A stretch of 64,000 nt of DNA from Polytolypa hystricis UAMH7299 (Eukaryota; Ascomycota; Eurotiomycetes; Onygenales): positions 1 to 64,000 of the forward strand of contig PDNA01000183.1 in the NCBI GenBank assembly GCA_002573605.1, given 5' to 3'. Below are positions 35,516 to 47,390 of the stretch, piece by piece. A program made the position numbers and the translations under genes. The notes under the pieces are model-generated. The model searched no databases. It saw only the letters and a list, made by a program, of their open reading frames with translations, and had not been told where the DNA came from. Numbering within the stretch: the first letter of the stretch is position 1; each line of letters starts with the position of its first letter.

Positions 35516-37682
35516 ATGCCGCAACCAATTACAACGATGCATGCTGTGTACCCTTCAAGGGACCAGTCCTATACCAAAGATGACAACATTCCAGATATGC
35601 ACTTCCCAAGGCCTCTTCAGACGAGCCCGAGCCAAACAACCCAGAGCCCGATTTTGGCCATCCCGGAGAATATTCGGTGTGCAGACCTACCGGACGCGAT
35701 CGTGGAGGAGGACGAAGAGACGGCCAGTGAACCTGGAGAGCCACTTACCCCGGACAGCGAGGCCCATCACGATAGCTTCCGACATACATCTATTGAAAAT
35801 GATTCCGACCAGCACCCTCCTCACTCTCAGGCCCTTACCATGTCGCGTCCTACCATCACCAACACAGATGCTACTCCTCCGGCTACACCGGCCAAATCCG
35901 CCGTCGTTTCGAAAACCCCCGCACCCGTAGCGACCGCCCCACGTGCCTCACCGTTGAAATCTGCCTCCAAGTCCCTGAAATCGTTGTTCCGCAGAACAAA
36001 TTCGATTTCTAGTGTTCGAGATGCACCAACAAAAGTTGTTCAGCCCCTGGCGCCAGTCGACACCAAACAGTCAACTAGCCCGTCGATCTTTTCGTCAATA
36101 CGCAAAGGCTCGTTGTCCTCTCCTATAAATAATTCTCCCGTTTCTTCCCAGTTCCATACCCCATCCTCGCCATCGTCTCCTTCGAGCACGTTGAATGCTG
36201 GTATGTCCAACCATCTTAGCAGCTCAACACCAGCCGAAAGCAGCTTCTTGAAGAAAGGATATCGATCCTCGACTGGCTTGAGTTTGAAGGAGAAGAGTAG
36301 AATAATGTTTGGATCGACGCCCAAGCCTGAACGCTTTGAAGAACATAGAATCCGATCTCCCAGCTTGAATGATGTGAAGAACCGACCCGAAGGCCCTGGA
36401 TTTTCGATACCAGCCGTTGCCGGTGCAGGACTTAAAGCTCGCCGCATGAGTGCGAGCCTGCCCGACGAGTTGTGTGTCGACACGTGCGAATTGGCCGAGG
36501 AGTATGTCAGCGCGAGCAAGATTCCAGGCCGGAGGGGACAGAAAGTTGGGAAGGGTTCGACGGGAACCGTCAAGGTCATGTATCTGAAGGGCGCCAAAAA
36601 GGATGTACGTTACGCTGTTAAGGAGTTCAGGAAACGTTCCAAACAAGAAAGCCAGGAAGAATACGACCAAAAGGCCAAGTCGGAATTCAGCATCGCCAGC
36701 AGCTTGCATCATCCCAACATTGTCAAATCATACCGGCTATGTAGCCACAATGGGCGATGGAACCAGGTGATGGAGTATTGTTCGTACGGCGAGTTATACG
36801 GACTGGTTATGGGCAAAGACAATTATCTGCACTTGCAGGATAAGCTGTGCCTTTTCAAGCAGGTTGTGCGTGGCATAGCGTACCTTCACGACAACGGTAT
36901 TGCCCACCGCGACATCAAGTTGGAGAACCTTCTTCTTTCCGACGAAGGTCACGTCAAGATCACCGACTTTGGTGTCTCGGAGGTATTCAGTGGGATTCAT
37001 CCTGGTTTACGCGCTGCTGGAGGCGCTTGTGGGGTAGATATGGGCGAAGTTCGTCTCTCCTCTCCGGGCGTCTGTGGTAGCATGCCATATATTGCCCCGG
37101 AAGTGTTGGCAAAGGAAGGTATGTTGACTTGATCTTATTCTTCATGTATGGAAAGTCTGTTGCTCAGTGCTGACATCTCATCCAGGTGAATATGACCCTC
37201 GTCCACTGGATATATGGTCCTGTGCGATTGTCTACCTTGCATTCCTTTATAGAGGCACACCATGGGAGGCAGCAGATCCTTCGATTCCCAATTACGCAAA
37301 GTTCGTCGAAGGCTGGAATAAGTTCTTGGCAGGCAATCCCGACCGTGAAATTACAGACGATGCCTACCCCAAGTGCGGACCGCTCATAAGGGCTATTGTT
37401 CCTAATATGCAACGTCTTATACTACGCATGCTCCATCCTGATCCCAATAAGCGCATCACCGCTAACGAGATCCTTGCCACAAGCACGTTCAAGGCCATTG
37501 AATGTTGCTGTCCGGAATATCTCGAGGATCCGTCTGAGATCGCGCAGGGTATCGACGCTGCCGGCAAGGGAAGTGTACGATTGGCCCACAAGATGGTTGT
37601 GCAGAAAATTCATAACCACTTCCCACCGGAGAGGAGATACCTGCCTCAGCATCGATTCGACATGGGTGATGGATACAACTAA
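35516..37682 (+). CDS. Hal4/Sat4-family serine/threonine protein kinase
   Basis: Two exons, 35516-37118 and 37186-37682 (67-nt intron, GTATGT/CCAG), encode 699 residues. The first 330 residues are Ser/Thr/Pro-rich and probably disordered. The kinase domain follows: glycine loop KVGKGSTGTVKV (about 342-353), Lys369 in YAVKEF, Asp466 in HRDIKLEN, Asp484 in DFG, and APE near 527. The segment between DFG and APE is longer than usual, with a Gly/Ala-rich insertion. The C-lobe has DIWSCAIVYL and a conserved fungal tail. The family (Hal4/Sat4, Hal5, Npr1) is fungus-specific; yeast Hal4 stabilises Trk1/Trk2 potassium transport and confers salt tolerance, and that role is inferred here. The open frame extends 34 codons upstream (ATG at 35414), but the hydrophobic MLFFVIRWW extension is atypical, so the ATG at 35516 is preferred. 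Confidence 0.88.
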
Positions 37683-40600
37683 AACCTCGTCATCCTAAGC
37701 TCTCCACGCCTATGTACGCTAGTTACTTCCAACTCATACTCGTCTCCAGCGTCAATACACCACCACCCTCACACTCTTACATGGTATATACATGTGTTAC
37801 GTCGCACACACACTTTTCTTTTCAAAGCGTTTCATGTTTTTTCCTCCTCTTGCAGCGCTTCGGCGAAAAACGCCCCCTGTTTCGTTTTTTGGGGCAAATG
37901 ATTCTTTGGCGGCTTGTTTGACTGGCGCATGATACATTAGGGCGGCACCTTTGTTTTCGTTACACTGTTTCTTCCTCTATTCACGCTATCATTCCGGTGG
38001 CACTTTGCCTATTCATTTCTGCTTCTTCTATTTCCTTTTGTTTTGCCTGCGGTTATGAAATGCTTTCTCTTGGTGTGGCTGCTTTTGCCTGCATTTTCCA
38101 AGCCCCCTGCACTACAGCGTGCGTCATTTGGCATGTTCCTTGTTGTGTTTTGAGGTATGAATACCAATTTTTAATTTGCTATCACTGTATGGTTGGCATG
38201 TTGCTTGTTGTTCTACCCCTTGGTTCCACCTTTATTTACACAGTTGCATTCCTCTTTCAAAAGAGGATCTTTTTTGAATATTCTATTACTTCTTACTTTG
38301 GTTTATTGTATGCTTTTTGATGAGTCTTCATGTGGATATTTCCTGTTCTTGAATTTCTGTTCTGATTTTTCTCGTGTGAAGAGATTCAAAAAAAAAAAAA
38401 AGAGCGATGTTTTTCTATTCTTTTAGTTTAGAAAGGCTAATCTTTTTTCCCCCTGGCTCTTTCCTGCGTTTTACATATATACATATCCATATATTGTTAG
38501 TGATTTTTTATTTTTTTCTCTCTATGCGTGTGTATGCTTGCTTACTTTCTGGTGAGAACTAAAAATCTAGGGATGGAGTTTTGTTATCTGATTGTTGTTT
38601 CCTAGTATTGATGTTAGTTGTGTGTGTTTTCTTGAGACATGCCGGTGCAGGATTCTAATAGTAGATATCTATCTAGGTACATACATATATTAATTGATGG
38701 ACATATTTTTGAGATAGTTTATTTTATGGGTTCATGGCCCTCCTTTTCTTCTTTTCCTATTTTCCCTTCTTTAAATAAAAGTCAGTATAGGGTAAGCAGG
38801 TGCTGTTTATCTGGTGATAGGGTTTGCAGTCCTGGCAAAAAGTTATAGACAACAAACAGGTGAGTAAGGAAAGTTGAATTTTCCGGTCATAATTCAAGAA
38901 TGACGGACGCGGTGTTCGAGTGAGTGGATATGATGGTGAGGCTGTGCTGAAATATTGCTAGTGAAACAAATTAATAGGGAGCGATTGACAATACATAGCT
39001 ACGTATTTCGAACTTGCTCTACCATGGACATATTATTGGATTGCTTATAAGTGAGATATTTTATATTCATGCTCCAGAATTATTCAAATGTAGCTCCTTG
39101 ATATATACATACACTTGGGCTCTTTTTATCTCCAACTAATGACCTTGACTTTCTTTTTGTCTTATCTCTCCTTATCTCTCACTTACAACTTTTTTTTTTT
39201 TTTTTTTTCTTTTTCTTCTTTTTCTTCTTCTTCGCCCTATCGTTCCTGGCTTCGGAGATCGGACTGGATCGGATCCAGAATTCCCTAAATTCTCAACTAC
39301 GTACTCCGGAACTAACGCCATAGATACGTCGCCGACTTACGCACATGCTGACATACCTTGTATGCGCGGTCCCTGCTGCTGCGGCCGTTCCGTGGTTTAG
39401 CTTAGGCCAATTTTGGCTTTTCTTCCGGGATGAAGAGGTGCTGTTGTTGAATCGCAAGGGCTGGGGCAGCTTGCTGCCAAGGACTTTCTATTCTTCAGGA
39501 GGTCTGCAGAAGATCTGCGTTGGGCCGGATTCTTTGTCGGGTTTCCAGACTTCTAGACTTCTAGACTTCTTAGATAGTAGTGTATACGTACGCGCCATAG
39601 GGGGAGGTTCTAAACTAGTTCGTTAAAACAGCTAGTGACGACTACGGAGTATAATGATGACTATTGATGATGTTGCGTCTTGGCTGCTGGATTGGACTGT
39701 GAGTGTGTGTCTGTGACGTGGTGAAAGGTAAGGCATAAAATGCATTCTGTGTGTGTGTGTGTGTGTGTGTATGGAGTAGCTGCGAGAAGGAATTGAGGAA
39801 AAAGAAAGAAAAAATATCGGTGTGCTCGGTGATTATGGTTGATTATTCACCGAGGGGTTTTTCTTTTCGAATGCCGAATTTGACTATTGTTTTTTTTTTT
39901 AGTGTGATGATGTGGTAAGGAAAGGAAACAAGCAGAAAGTACAACATGGTCTGCAAGAAAAGAAAAAAGAAATCGCCCGGTACGCTGTGAAGAAGCAAAT
40001 CTGCGGACATGATGATATTGACAACCTCCCCCTTTTCGCTCGACTTAGGGCGGGGATTGTTGATTAATCCTTTTTGAGCTGGCACCATAGAAAGCCCTGT
40101 TCTCCTGGGATGGTTCGTGTGCATGTGTTTTAATACATATAGTATAGCATCTTCCAAGACTCAAATATTGCACAGATCCCCCTCAGCTTTTCTCAGCTGG
40201 GGGAGTGGTGGAACATGAAGAGATGCTTTCTGAGCATCTAGAAGGTAGTTAGGTGGTAGCGTGTATAATCCCAGGGAGCCAAAAAGGCAGCTTAAGTCTA
40301 TCATAAGACGATCAGCGCAAAGAAATGAGTAACCGGGCAGGGGCGGAACTCGATGGAATGGGAATTGATAACTGGCATTTCATACAGCGAGGGCGGTGTT
40401 GGCAAGAGAGCAATTTTCACGCAACCCGGCCCTCCCCGTCTTGGCTTGCGGAGCGTTGCGTTGGGAACGTTGCTCATGTGTTGCAAAAAGGGAACCCCAA
40501 GATCAGACTTGCCAAGGCTGCTGCGGTGATAAATATATCTATCGTCAGGCGATCCTGCAATGAGGAGGAGGAAACTTGGACAAGGGCGGAAAAAAAGAAA

Positions 40601-42108
40601 ATGCCAAGAAAATAGAGTGACGGAAGCGGAGGGAAGGCGCAAGCAAACAAAAAACACGTATGCCCTTGCATATCTTTGCAAAACGCGTAACTCGACAAAG
40701 CAAAGAAAAAGAAAACAAAGCTATAGATAGAAGGCTGCCAGATAAGGGCAGAAATAAAGTCTCAGGTCACACAGATTGGGCTTCTCTTTTTGTTCTATTT
40801 TTTTGACATGCCGGTTTTCGCGTTTCACAAAGGGTCTGGGCTGGGCATTTCGCAAAATGGAAAACAAGGGTATATGAGACTCGTAATGCTGTCGTTTTTT
40901 CTTTGTTTTCCCCAACTCCCCTTTTCTCCCGCCCTGGGGCTGCGTTGTGTTGCCCACAACGCCAAGACCTGCGGGAGAGCGGGAACTGAATTGCGGGCGC
41001 TGCCAAGAAGTGATCGACTCAGGGATTATTATACTGTACGCAGGGCAGGTGCGTATATGTGTGCCATTATCCATATATTGGCATTGCAATGATCAAAACT
41101 GAAATCGCGCCAAGTAATGCGGTGTTCATCCCTCCCTCCCTTTTTGGTCATTCTCCTCCCCAACGAATTTTCCGCCCGTAATTTTTTGGGGTGTGATTAG
41201 TACGCTGCTCTTTTCTTTTTGTTCTCATGTTCTGGGATTTTTGCAATTGAGGGTTTTGTTTTTCGGTATGAGTATCGTCATGTCTCTCCAGCGCTGGTAT
41301 GATACTGGAATGGTGTATGAATGGTTTTGTTTTGCAGGGCATGTAATATAAGTGGTGAGTGTCGTGCCAAGAGGAAGAAGATATTGGAGATTATGAGGCA
41401 GGCAAGGAAGTCATAGCATAACCATATATTAGATTGCTTCTTACTCCGGCCTAGGTACCCTAGGCAAGCAGGCTTTAGCTTGAGTCGGAGGGAACTCACT
41501 CCAAGGCGGAAGCTGAAGAAGATCTGTATTTTGGTATATAGAGCTGGTGGCATAATTTATCGGGTGACGGGAATTGACATCATTATCCTGATGGCCCACT
41601 TCGTGCGGGATGTAGTATGAAGTGCTTTAGATATGTATGCGCCCTGTGTGTTCACTGCCGTTATCCAGCAAAGCGCAATATAGGCAGTCACTTCGATGAC
41701 TTATTTGCTCATCATAGATACCTGGAAGCGGGCGGGATAAAGGCCGGAAAAATAGCTGCTCTAAGGCGGACTGGTAGCAAGATCCATTCTATGAAATTTG
41801 AGACTGGTAATAACGGGCCATCAAGGCGAGCTGCATTCGCTACAGGGGAAATGGAGGCTAGAACCTTGAGCCTGTGCGATTGCTGAGTATCTATTGCTCC
41901 TTCTCTAAAGGAGATTCTCTGATGCTGCACTAAATCAACAGTGGAGGAATGATTGGTATACAGGGGCAACATATTAGCATGGCCATTGGGAGCTCTATCC
42001 ACAGTAATAGGCCGGGCAGCATTCGGCCCTCCCTGATATTTGCCCAAACATACCATCAACCGCAAGCAGTAAAGCCGTCAACCCCAACCTATATCCCTGT
42101 GATAGAGA
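37683..42108. other. 4.4-kb interval without a supported gene
   Basis: The first kilobase is T-rich and is probably the 3' untranslated region and flank of the kinase gene. It holds a T19 run (39190-39208), a (GT)11 microsatellite (39749-39770), one TACGGAGTA copy (39643-39651) and a short tandem AGACTTCT array near 39548. Only short frames without recognisable similarity occur. Confidence 0.5.
39749..39770. repeat. (GT)11 microsatellite
   Basis: Twenty-two bases of uninterrupted GT repeat in the interval downstream of the kinase gene. Confidence 0.95.
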
Positions 42109-42636
42109 TCAAGACATGAGAACCTCCAAGGGGTCTCTCAGCCCCTTCAAACTCCCAGCACATCTGACATGTGGGATCCTTCTAAACACTCCTTCTTGTT
42201 CGGTCCGCTCCATAAATTTCTGCCACGGCTTGGTAAGAATCCACTGCTCCCACGCGTGCTTGTTCCTGAAGCTGACCAACAACAGCGTATCGTGCATATA
42301 TTCACGCGACATGCCGCGCGGTATGCCTGGAGGCGGCATTTCCACAGGGAAAGTCTCGAAGCGAGTGACTAGACGACTCAAGCGGGCATGATATTGAACC
42401 TCTGAGAGGAGAGAGTCGAGACGGTGAACTTGTAGTGTGTCCCCTTGTCTTGCTCCCATAGGTAGGACCCCTTCCTTGGGCGGCGTGATTGATTCGATAT
42501 TTCGCGGCATCTGCGACGCGAAAAAGTAGATCATGCAAACAAGAGGTCTTTCATAGGTATTTCGAATTTCCTTTGGACCTGGATCCTCGCTATCGCTCCC
42601 GCTCTTGCCTTTGGGGGCGGCTCGTTGAAAAAGCAT
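42109..42636 (-). CDS. Conserved hypothetical protein, single exon
   Basis: An intron-less frame encodes 175 residues from the ATG at 42636. I do not recognise a named domain. The C-terminal part (MSREYMHDTLLLVSFRNKHA, then TKPWQKFMERTEQEGVFRR and a closing CAGSLKGLRDPLEV) has a well-mixed amino acid composition and looks like a small alpha/beta domain, similar to uncharacterised Eurotiomycete proteins I have seen; stress-responsive dimeric barrel proteins have a comparable TPEWQ.F pattern, but this is only a guess. No signal peptide or membrane span is visible. An alternative start at Met in FFASQMPRNIES (42507) would remove a charged leader of 43 residues. It lies 0.6 kb from the next minus-strand gene. 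Confidence 0.6.
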   Translation of the reverse strand: MLFQRAAPKGKSGSDSEDPGPKEIRNTYERPLVCMIYFFASQMPRNIESITPPKEGVLPMGARQGDTLQVHRLDSLLSEVQYHARLSRLVTRFETFPVEMPPPGIPRGMSREYMHDTLLLVSFRNKHAWEQWILTKPWQKFMERTEQEGVFRRIPHVRCAGSLKGLRDPLEVLMS

Positions 42637-43237
42637 GGCTAGCAGGTAGTCTAGCAGACTTCAAGTTGCGGTTTATGATAACCGCCTTTTCTGGGGAACC
42701 GTTTGCTTGGTTTAGAAAAGAACGTCCGGGTGTAATCCGAAATGACTTTCAGTTGAGTGGACAGATTATGGATGCTTGTTCCTTTTCCAGAGGCCCTCCG
42801 CATGGTATGCGCAAATATAGAGGGAAACACGAGCCTTCGCACTAACAGCGTTCCCCGCATTTCTGACGGAACGCACATCGTGGTAAATCTAGTTGCAGGG
42901 GAAAGTCAAATGGTCCGTGACCCCGCAATTGCCAGGAATCCGGGATAAAAGAAGAAATCTTGATTCTATCCTCGTCCTCCAAGCCTCGTCAATGGACGTC
43001 GAGCGTAACTGACGTCTTCAACACGCCTACCCTGAGGTGTTGAGCGAAGCCAGCAAGACAACCCCGTAATGATGCATGTTCCTTGCAACTTGTTAGTTAT
43101 TGAGCATAGACCTCTAGCCGAAACTAGAAAAAGAGGCCCTCGAGATGGACCGTCCCTGGTCTGCGCGAGCGTCTCTTTCGTCGAAGACCTGAACGGTGAT
43201 GGTTCGCAATGCGACCCAATTACTTGAGGCCATCAAG

Positions 43238-43992
43238 TCAGAAATCCTGTATACCCGTCTCTCCCTGCAATTTCTGCGCCATGCTGCCATTTTCCGCTTT
43301 TTCAACCATCCATTCCGGCTCTTCTTCCTCAAAATACTGTTCCTGGGCTTCGTTCCAATCATCGTACTCGTCATTCTCATCCACAGTGGTATAATCGAAG
43401 TCGTGATCCGCACCCCTTAGAAATCGCATTTCCATCTCCCAGCGCCACTGCTCTGCACCTTCCTCTTTGCTCGTAGGAATTTCATCCTGGTCCTCGGTCA
43501 GGATTTCGCCGTTTGGTCCGCGGGTATATGTAAACATCGCATTAGGATCGGGATGCGCCAACGCCTCCACCTTAGCCTCTGATCGTATCAAATCTGCCTC
43601 TAAAACTCCAGAAAATCCCTTGGTACGGCCTTCTTCTTCCCTTTCGGCCGGCGTTTGAAACCGTCTAATTAAGCGATCGTAAAGTAGAGGGTCTGAGAAG
43701 ATCCCCCGGTGTTAGCAAAACGTGCTGTACGAAGTAACTAAATAGCTATCATACATGGTGCAAGCTATTAGGTTAATTGAATAGGCAGTAGGACAAGCTT
43801 ACCAGCTAACTCAAGGCCAGAAGAAAAGTATTCTGGGTGCGCGTCAAGATACCGTTTGCGCCGATTCTTGACTGTCACTGACGTGGGAGGGTGAATCGCG
43901 ACACCACTCGTCTTCTTCCCGGTACTGTTTTTGCGATCCATCGCAGGATCTGTTTCGACGCATGTGCCTGTGCTCATTGGGAAGAACGGCAT
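43238..43992 (-). CDS. CCDC97-family (DUF2052) coiled-coil protein
   Basis: Two exons, 43992-43803 and 43692-43238 (GTAAGC/TCAG, 110-nt intron), keep phase and give 214 residues. The family pattern is clear: RRKRYLDAHPEYFSSGLELA in exon 1, then DPLLYDRLIRRFQTPAEREE at the start of exon 2, then RSEAKVEALAHPDPNAMFTY, and the acidic DWNEAQEQYFEEEEPEW near the end. In animals CCDC97 associates with the SF3b part of the U2 snRNP; the fungal role is inferred. The protein is highly acidic at the C-terminus, and Ser/Thr/Lys-rich at the N-terminus. It is divergently arranged with the spermidine-synthase-like gene, 487 bp apart. Confidence 0.83.
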
Positions 43993-44479
43993 GGTCTCAG
44001 GAGGAGGTAAAATAGGGATAATAATGGAGATTCAGCATGCAGCTTTGTCTCATGGTTGTAGTCTTTCTACCCCAGACTCTCGCTTTGGCTGGGCGCGTGG
44101 CGGGCCGATTTAGCGATCGGCCGCCGCCATCGCGTTTTTTAGTCTAGTGGCGTTGTGCATGGCGGCTGTTAGTTACACCCCAACCACAATCCTTATACAT
44201 AGTTTCCCCGGCACCATACAGTGGACGAATCTGGTTGTATGTACATACATAGGTGAGTCTCTATATACGTAATTGGTATATACCTAGTTATATGCTGACT
44301 ATCTGCTTCTTCAGGATGTGTTCTGTTCCCCTGTGATCTATTTTACTACGCTGTTGAGAATTGGCATAGGTGGCCAATAGAGGCACCACGACAATTTTTA
44401 TCTTTTGGCAATAATTATTTAATATTCTACACATGACGTTGGAATATAATTTTTAGAAACTTGGTTCATTTTGCCAACG
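43993..44479. promoter_or_regulatory. Divergent promoter region of CCDC97-like and spermidine-synthase-like genes
   Basis: This 487-bp gap separates two divergently transcribed starts, so it must hold both core promoters. AT-rich DNA near 44400-44470 precedes the plus-strand start; no specific transcription factor site could be assigned. Confidence 0.5.
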
Positions 44480-46348
44480 ATGTCGAGCGCCAAACCGAGT
44501 GACAGAGGCCCAAAGGCTTCTAAGGCCAGGCATAATGACGTGAAGGTCATACAGGACAGCGGACATGCAACGCAAGCTGGAGAATCAACCGCCGTCACGT
44601 CGGTTCTCAAAGCTGTGGTCGTGCTGGTATTAACCGCAGCGTATTCGCCCATTTCACTGCTCACGTTGTCGCCCGTGTATGGTTCGGTCCCGTCTGCGAC
44701 CTACCATCGCCAGGGCATGATGGCGGCTGCTCTCCTTGGGTGGCTAGGCAAAGGGCAAGTGGCCAAATTGCTTTCCAAGAATATGATGCGTTTCATACCG
44801 GTGCTGGCGTTTGCTATTCCAACCATCCAGTTTTTTCTCTTCCAGCAAAGCACCCGTCTCGGGGCTGTGTATGGCCCGCTTGCGACAGAGGTGCTCACGT
44901 TTTTCCCGCTGGTGCTTCTCTCTATGTCAACTGCGGCGATTATGTTGGAGCAAGTAGACCTGCACCGGTTTGGTTCGCTCGTGAGAGACCACGGGTCCTT
45001 TATTGGATCGTATCTACTATTCAGTACCTCCGAGAAGGTGACCACCTTCTTTATACCAAGATATATCGGGTCCCACGTCTTTTTTTCCCGCATCGGGCTG
45101 CAGTTTGCGACTGCTACACTTTACGCCGTTTCCATCCCGTCAAAGCTACTTTTGTTTGCCATTCCCTCTGTCCTATTTTCTGGGGTCTATAATTACCACG
45201 TGCCTTTACCCCATACAACCGCACTCCTGAACTCGACATTGCAAGCGGAAAATTATGTGCTACTTCACCGGCAGGAGTCATTGACCGGGTATCTTTCCGT
45301 CTTCGAGAACACGAAGGACCATTTCAGGGTGATGAGGTGTGACCATAGTCTCCTGGGCGGAGAGTGGACGCATCTTGAGAATAGAAAGTTTCCAAAAGTT
45401 AGAGAGTCGATCTATTCGGTCTTCACTACTCTAGAGGCCGTACGGCTCATTGAGAAGGACACCGGTGGTCGCAGGCAAGCAGATTCCGAGAGCAGCGCTC
45501 TTGTTATGTACGAACTTACCCTTTCTCAATTGTAAGTTAAGGGCCTGAAGCTGACGGTTTAATTAGCGGCCTTGGAATCGGGACAACCCCAACCGCGCTC
45601 ATCACGCACGGTATTGACACGACTGTCGTTGAGATAGATCCCGTAGTTGCTCAGCTGGCTGCGAAGTACTTTAGCGTTCCAGACAACTTCAAGCCAGTTA
45701 TTCAGGACGCAGTTACTTTTGTCGGGGATGCTGTCACCGCTGGAAATGTAAAATACGACTATATTGTCCACGACGTCTTCACTGGAGGAATCGAACCTGT
45801 TAGCCTTTTTACAGTGGAGTTTATCCAGGGCCTCAGCTCTCTCCTAGAGGACGATGGTGCGGTAGCGATTGTGAGTGGACCCCTGTATCTCAATGTCTAA
45901 AATATCTCATTCATGCTAACAGAAGTGGCTTCACTAGAACTATGCCGGGGATCTCTCTCTTCCCCCTGCTGGCATTATCGTTCGTACGATATTATCTGTC
46001 TTCCCATCATGCAGGATATTCCGTGACGGCGAGCCACTAAATCCAACCGACCCCTCAAAGGGTGACTTCACCAACATGGTGATTTTCTGCAAGAAAACCG
46101 CTTCTCCTCCGCTTAAGATACTGAAGCCCACTGAAGCAGACTATTTGGGCACTAGATCCAGGGAAATGTTCCTGTATCCGCAAAACGAGATAGATCCTGC
46201 TCTTTTTGAAAAGGGGCTAGATACGAAACAGGACATTTTGTCCGATGGCGATACGACCGAGTTACGAGTGTGGCAATCTCATGGAGCTGTTGGGCATTGG
46301 GAAATTATGAGAAGTGTTCTTCCGGCTAGCGTGTGGGAGAAGTGGTGA
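44480..46348 (+). CDS. Membrane-anchored spermidine-synthase-like protein
   Basis: Three exons, 44480-45507, 45567-45870 and 45938-46348, keep phase and encode 580 residues. Residues about 40-250 contain several hydrophobic spans (for example AVVVLVLTAAYSPISLL, FIPVLAFAIPTIQFFLF, YAVSIPSKLLLFAIPSVLF). The rest is a Rossmann-type methyltransferase fold of the polyamine synthase family: ALVIGLGIGTTPTAL around residue 343-354, VEIDP with Asp367 for the ribose of the (decarboxylated) SAM, and YDYIVHDVFTGG with Asp412. Classical spermidine synthase has D(S/T)SDP at the last position; here the second Asp that holds the amine is missing. The protein is therefore probably a membrane-linked relative with a different acceptor. 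The ATG at 44480 is the first in frame. Confidence 0.82.
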
Positions 46349-46574
46349 TGAAACGGGAAGTTTTCTCTGGCCCCATGCGGTTGGAAATGCGCAGGACGCG
46401 ACTCAGAATAAGGAGGAAGTCAACATAACCAGCTCCATATATTTTGGTATATCATGGTATCATGTCTGTTATCATCGTATGAAAATATCCGTCTTGTCTA
46501 AGCTAGTTTATCTAGCCATCTTTACCCACAAAAACAATGCTTTCGCTTTGAATCCAAGTCCCACCATGCCCTTC

Positions 46575-47390
46575 TCACAAAATTGCCTTCTCCTCAATGA
46601 CAAGATTCCTCCTAATCGTTCTGATACACTCATCGCTAAACCCCATTTCCTTCTTCATATATCCTTCCACACTACCATACGTCTCATCCACCCAGGCAAG
46701 CATTGCCTTGATAGCCTCTGCCTTTGCGCCCAACATGCGATCAACGCTCGCAGGATTCTCCTTGAAAGCCGGCATCTTCTCAATCAGTTTCTCAACGAAC
46801 TCTGCCCTCAACTCCGCCAGCCCACGCTCTGTCAACTCATACTCCCACCCAATCACATCATCATCCTTCACCCCTGCAATCCGCAGCGTCAGCGCCGCAA
46901 ACACACCCGTCCGGTCCTTTCCTGCAGTACAGTGAAAAAGCAACGGCACATCCGGCTGGTCTCGAATATGCTCGAACATGCTCCGATACGCACCCCCGGA
47001 CGCTCCCCCACGCAGTATTTCACGGTACGCGCGCATAAATCCCGCTGCCCCATCTTCCGACGCATAATCTACATATCGCAGTGCCAGCCCCTCCGGGCTC
47101 GCATCCTGATCCATGAAGACAGGAACATGTCTGCGCGTTGTGCTGGGGAATTCGTAGGAAGGAGATTTCTCAGACTCTAGCGCCGAGCGCAGGTCGTATA
47201 CCGTTTTTATCCCGAGGTTCTCGACGATGTAGGTCGCGCCGGCGGGCGTGACTGTTGAGAGCCGGGCGGAGCGGTAGAGGAATCCCCGTCGCACAGAGCT
47301 GGTGGGGGATATTGCGTATCCGCCGAGATCGCGGAGGTTAGAGATGCCTTCGGCGAAGTGGAAGGGTGGGGAGGGGAGGGTGATGGTCAT
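46575..47390 (-). CDS. Tyrosine/serine protein phosphatase (Y_phosphatase3 family)
   Basis: A single exon encodes 271 residues. The active-site loop HCTAGKDRTG (153-162; nucleophile Cys154, phosphate-binding Arg160) is intact. NLRDLGGY near residue 18 and GFLYRSARL near 36 are typical of the Siw14/MptpB-like group in fungi and bacteria (PF13350). The C-terminus has a helical region ending TIRRNLVIEEKAIL. The group dephosphorylates phosphotyrosine or phosphoinositides; the substrate here is unknown. It is cytosolic, with no signal or membrane span. The stop codon lies 226 bp from the convergent spermidine-synthase-like gene. Confidence 0.9.
   Translation of the reverse strand: MTITLPSPPFHFAEGISNLRDLGGYAISPTSSVRRGFLYRSARLSTVTPAGATYIVENLGIKTVYDLRSALESEKSPSYEFPSTTRRHVPVFMDQDASPEGLALRYVDYASEDGAAGFMRAYREILRGGASGGAYRSMFEHIRDQPDVPLLFHCTAGKDRTGVFAALTLRIAGVKDDDVIGWEYELTERGLAELRAEFVEKLIEKMPAFKENPASVDRMLGAKAEAIKAMLAWVDETYGSVEGYMKKEMGFSDECIRTIRRNLVIEEKAIL

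Noticed and set aside
46314..47180. Long plus-strand frame of 288 codons antisense to the phosphatase gene
   Set aside because: It overlaps a clear phosphatase with an intact catalytic loop; its translation has no family similarity and its composition is that of an antisense shadow.
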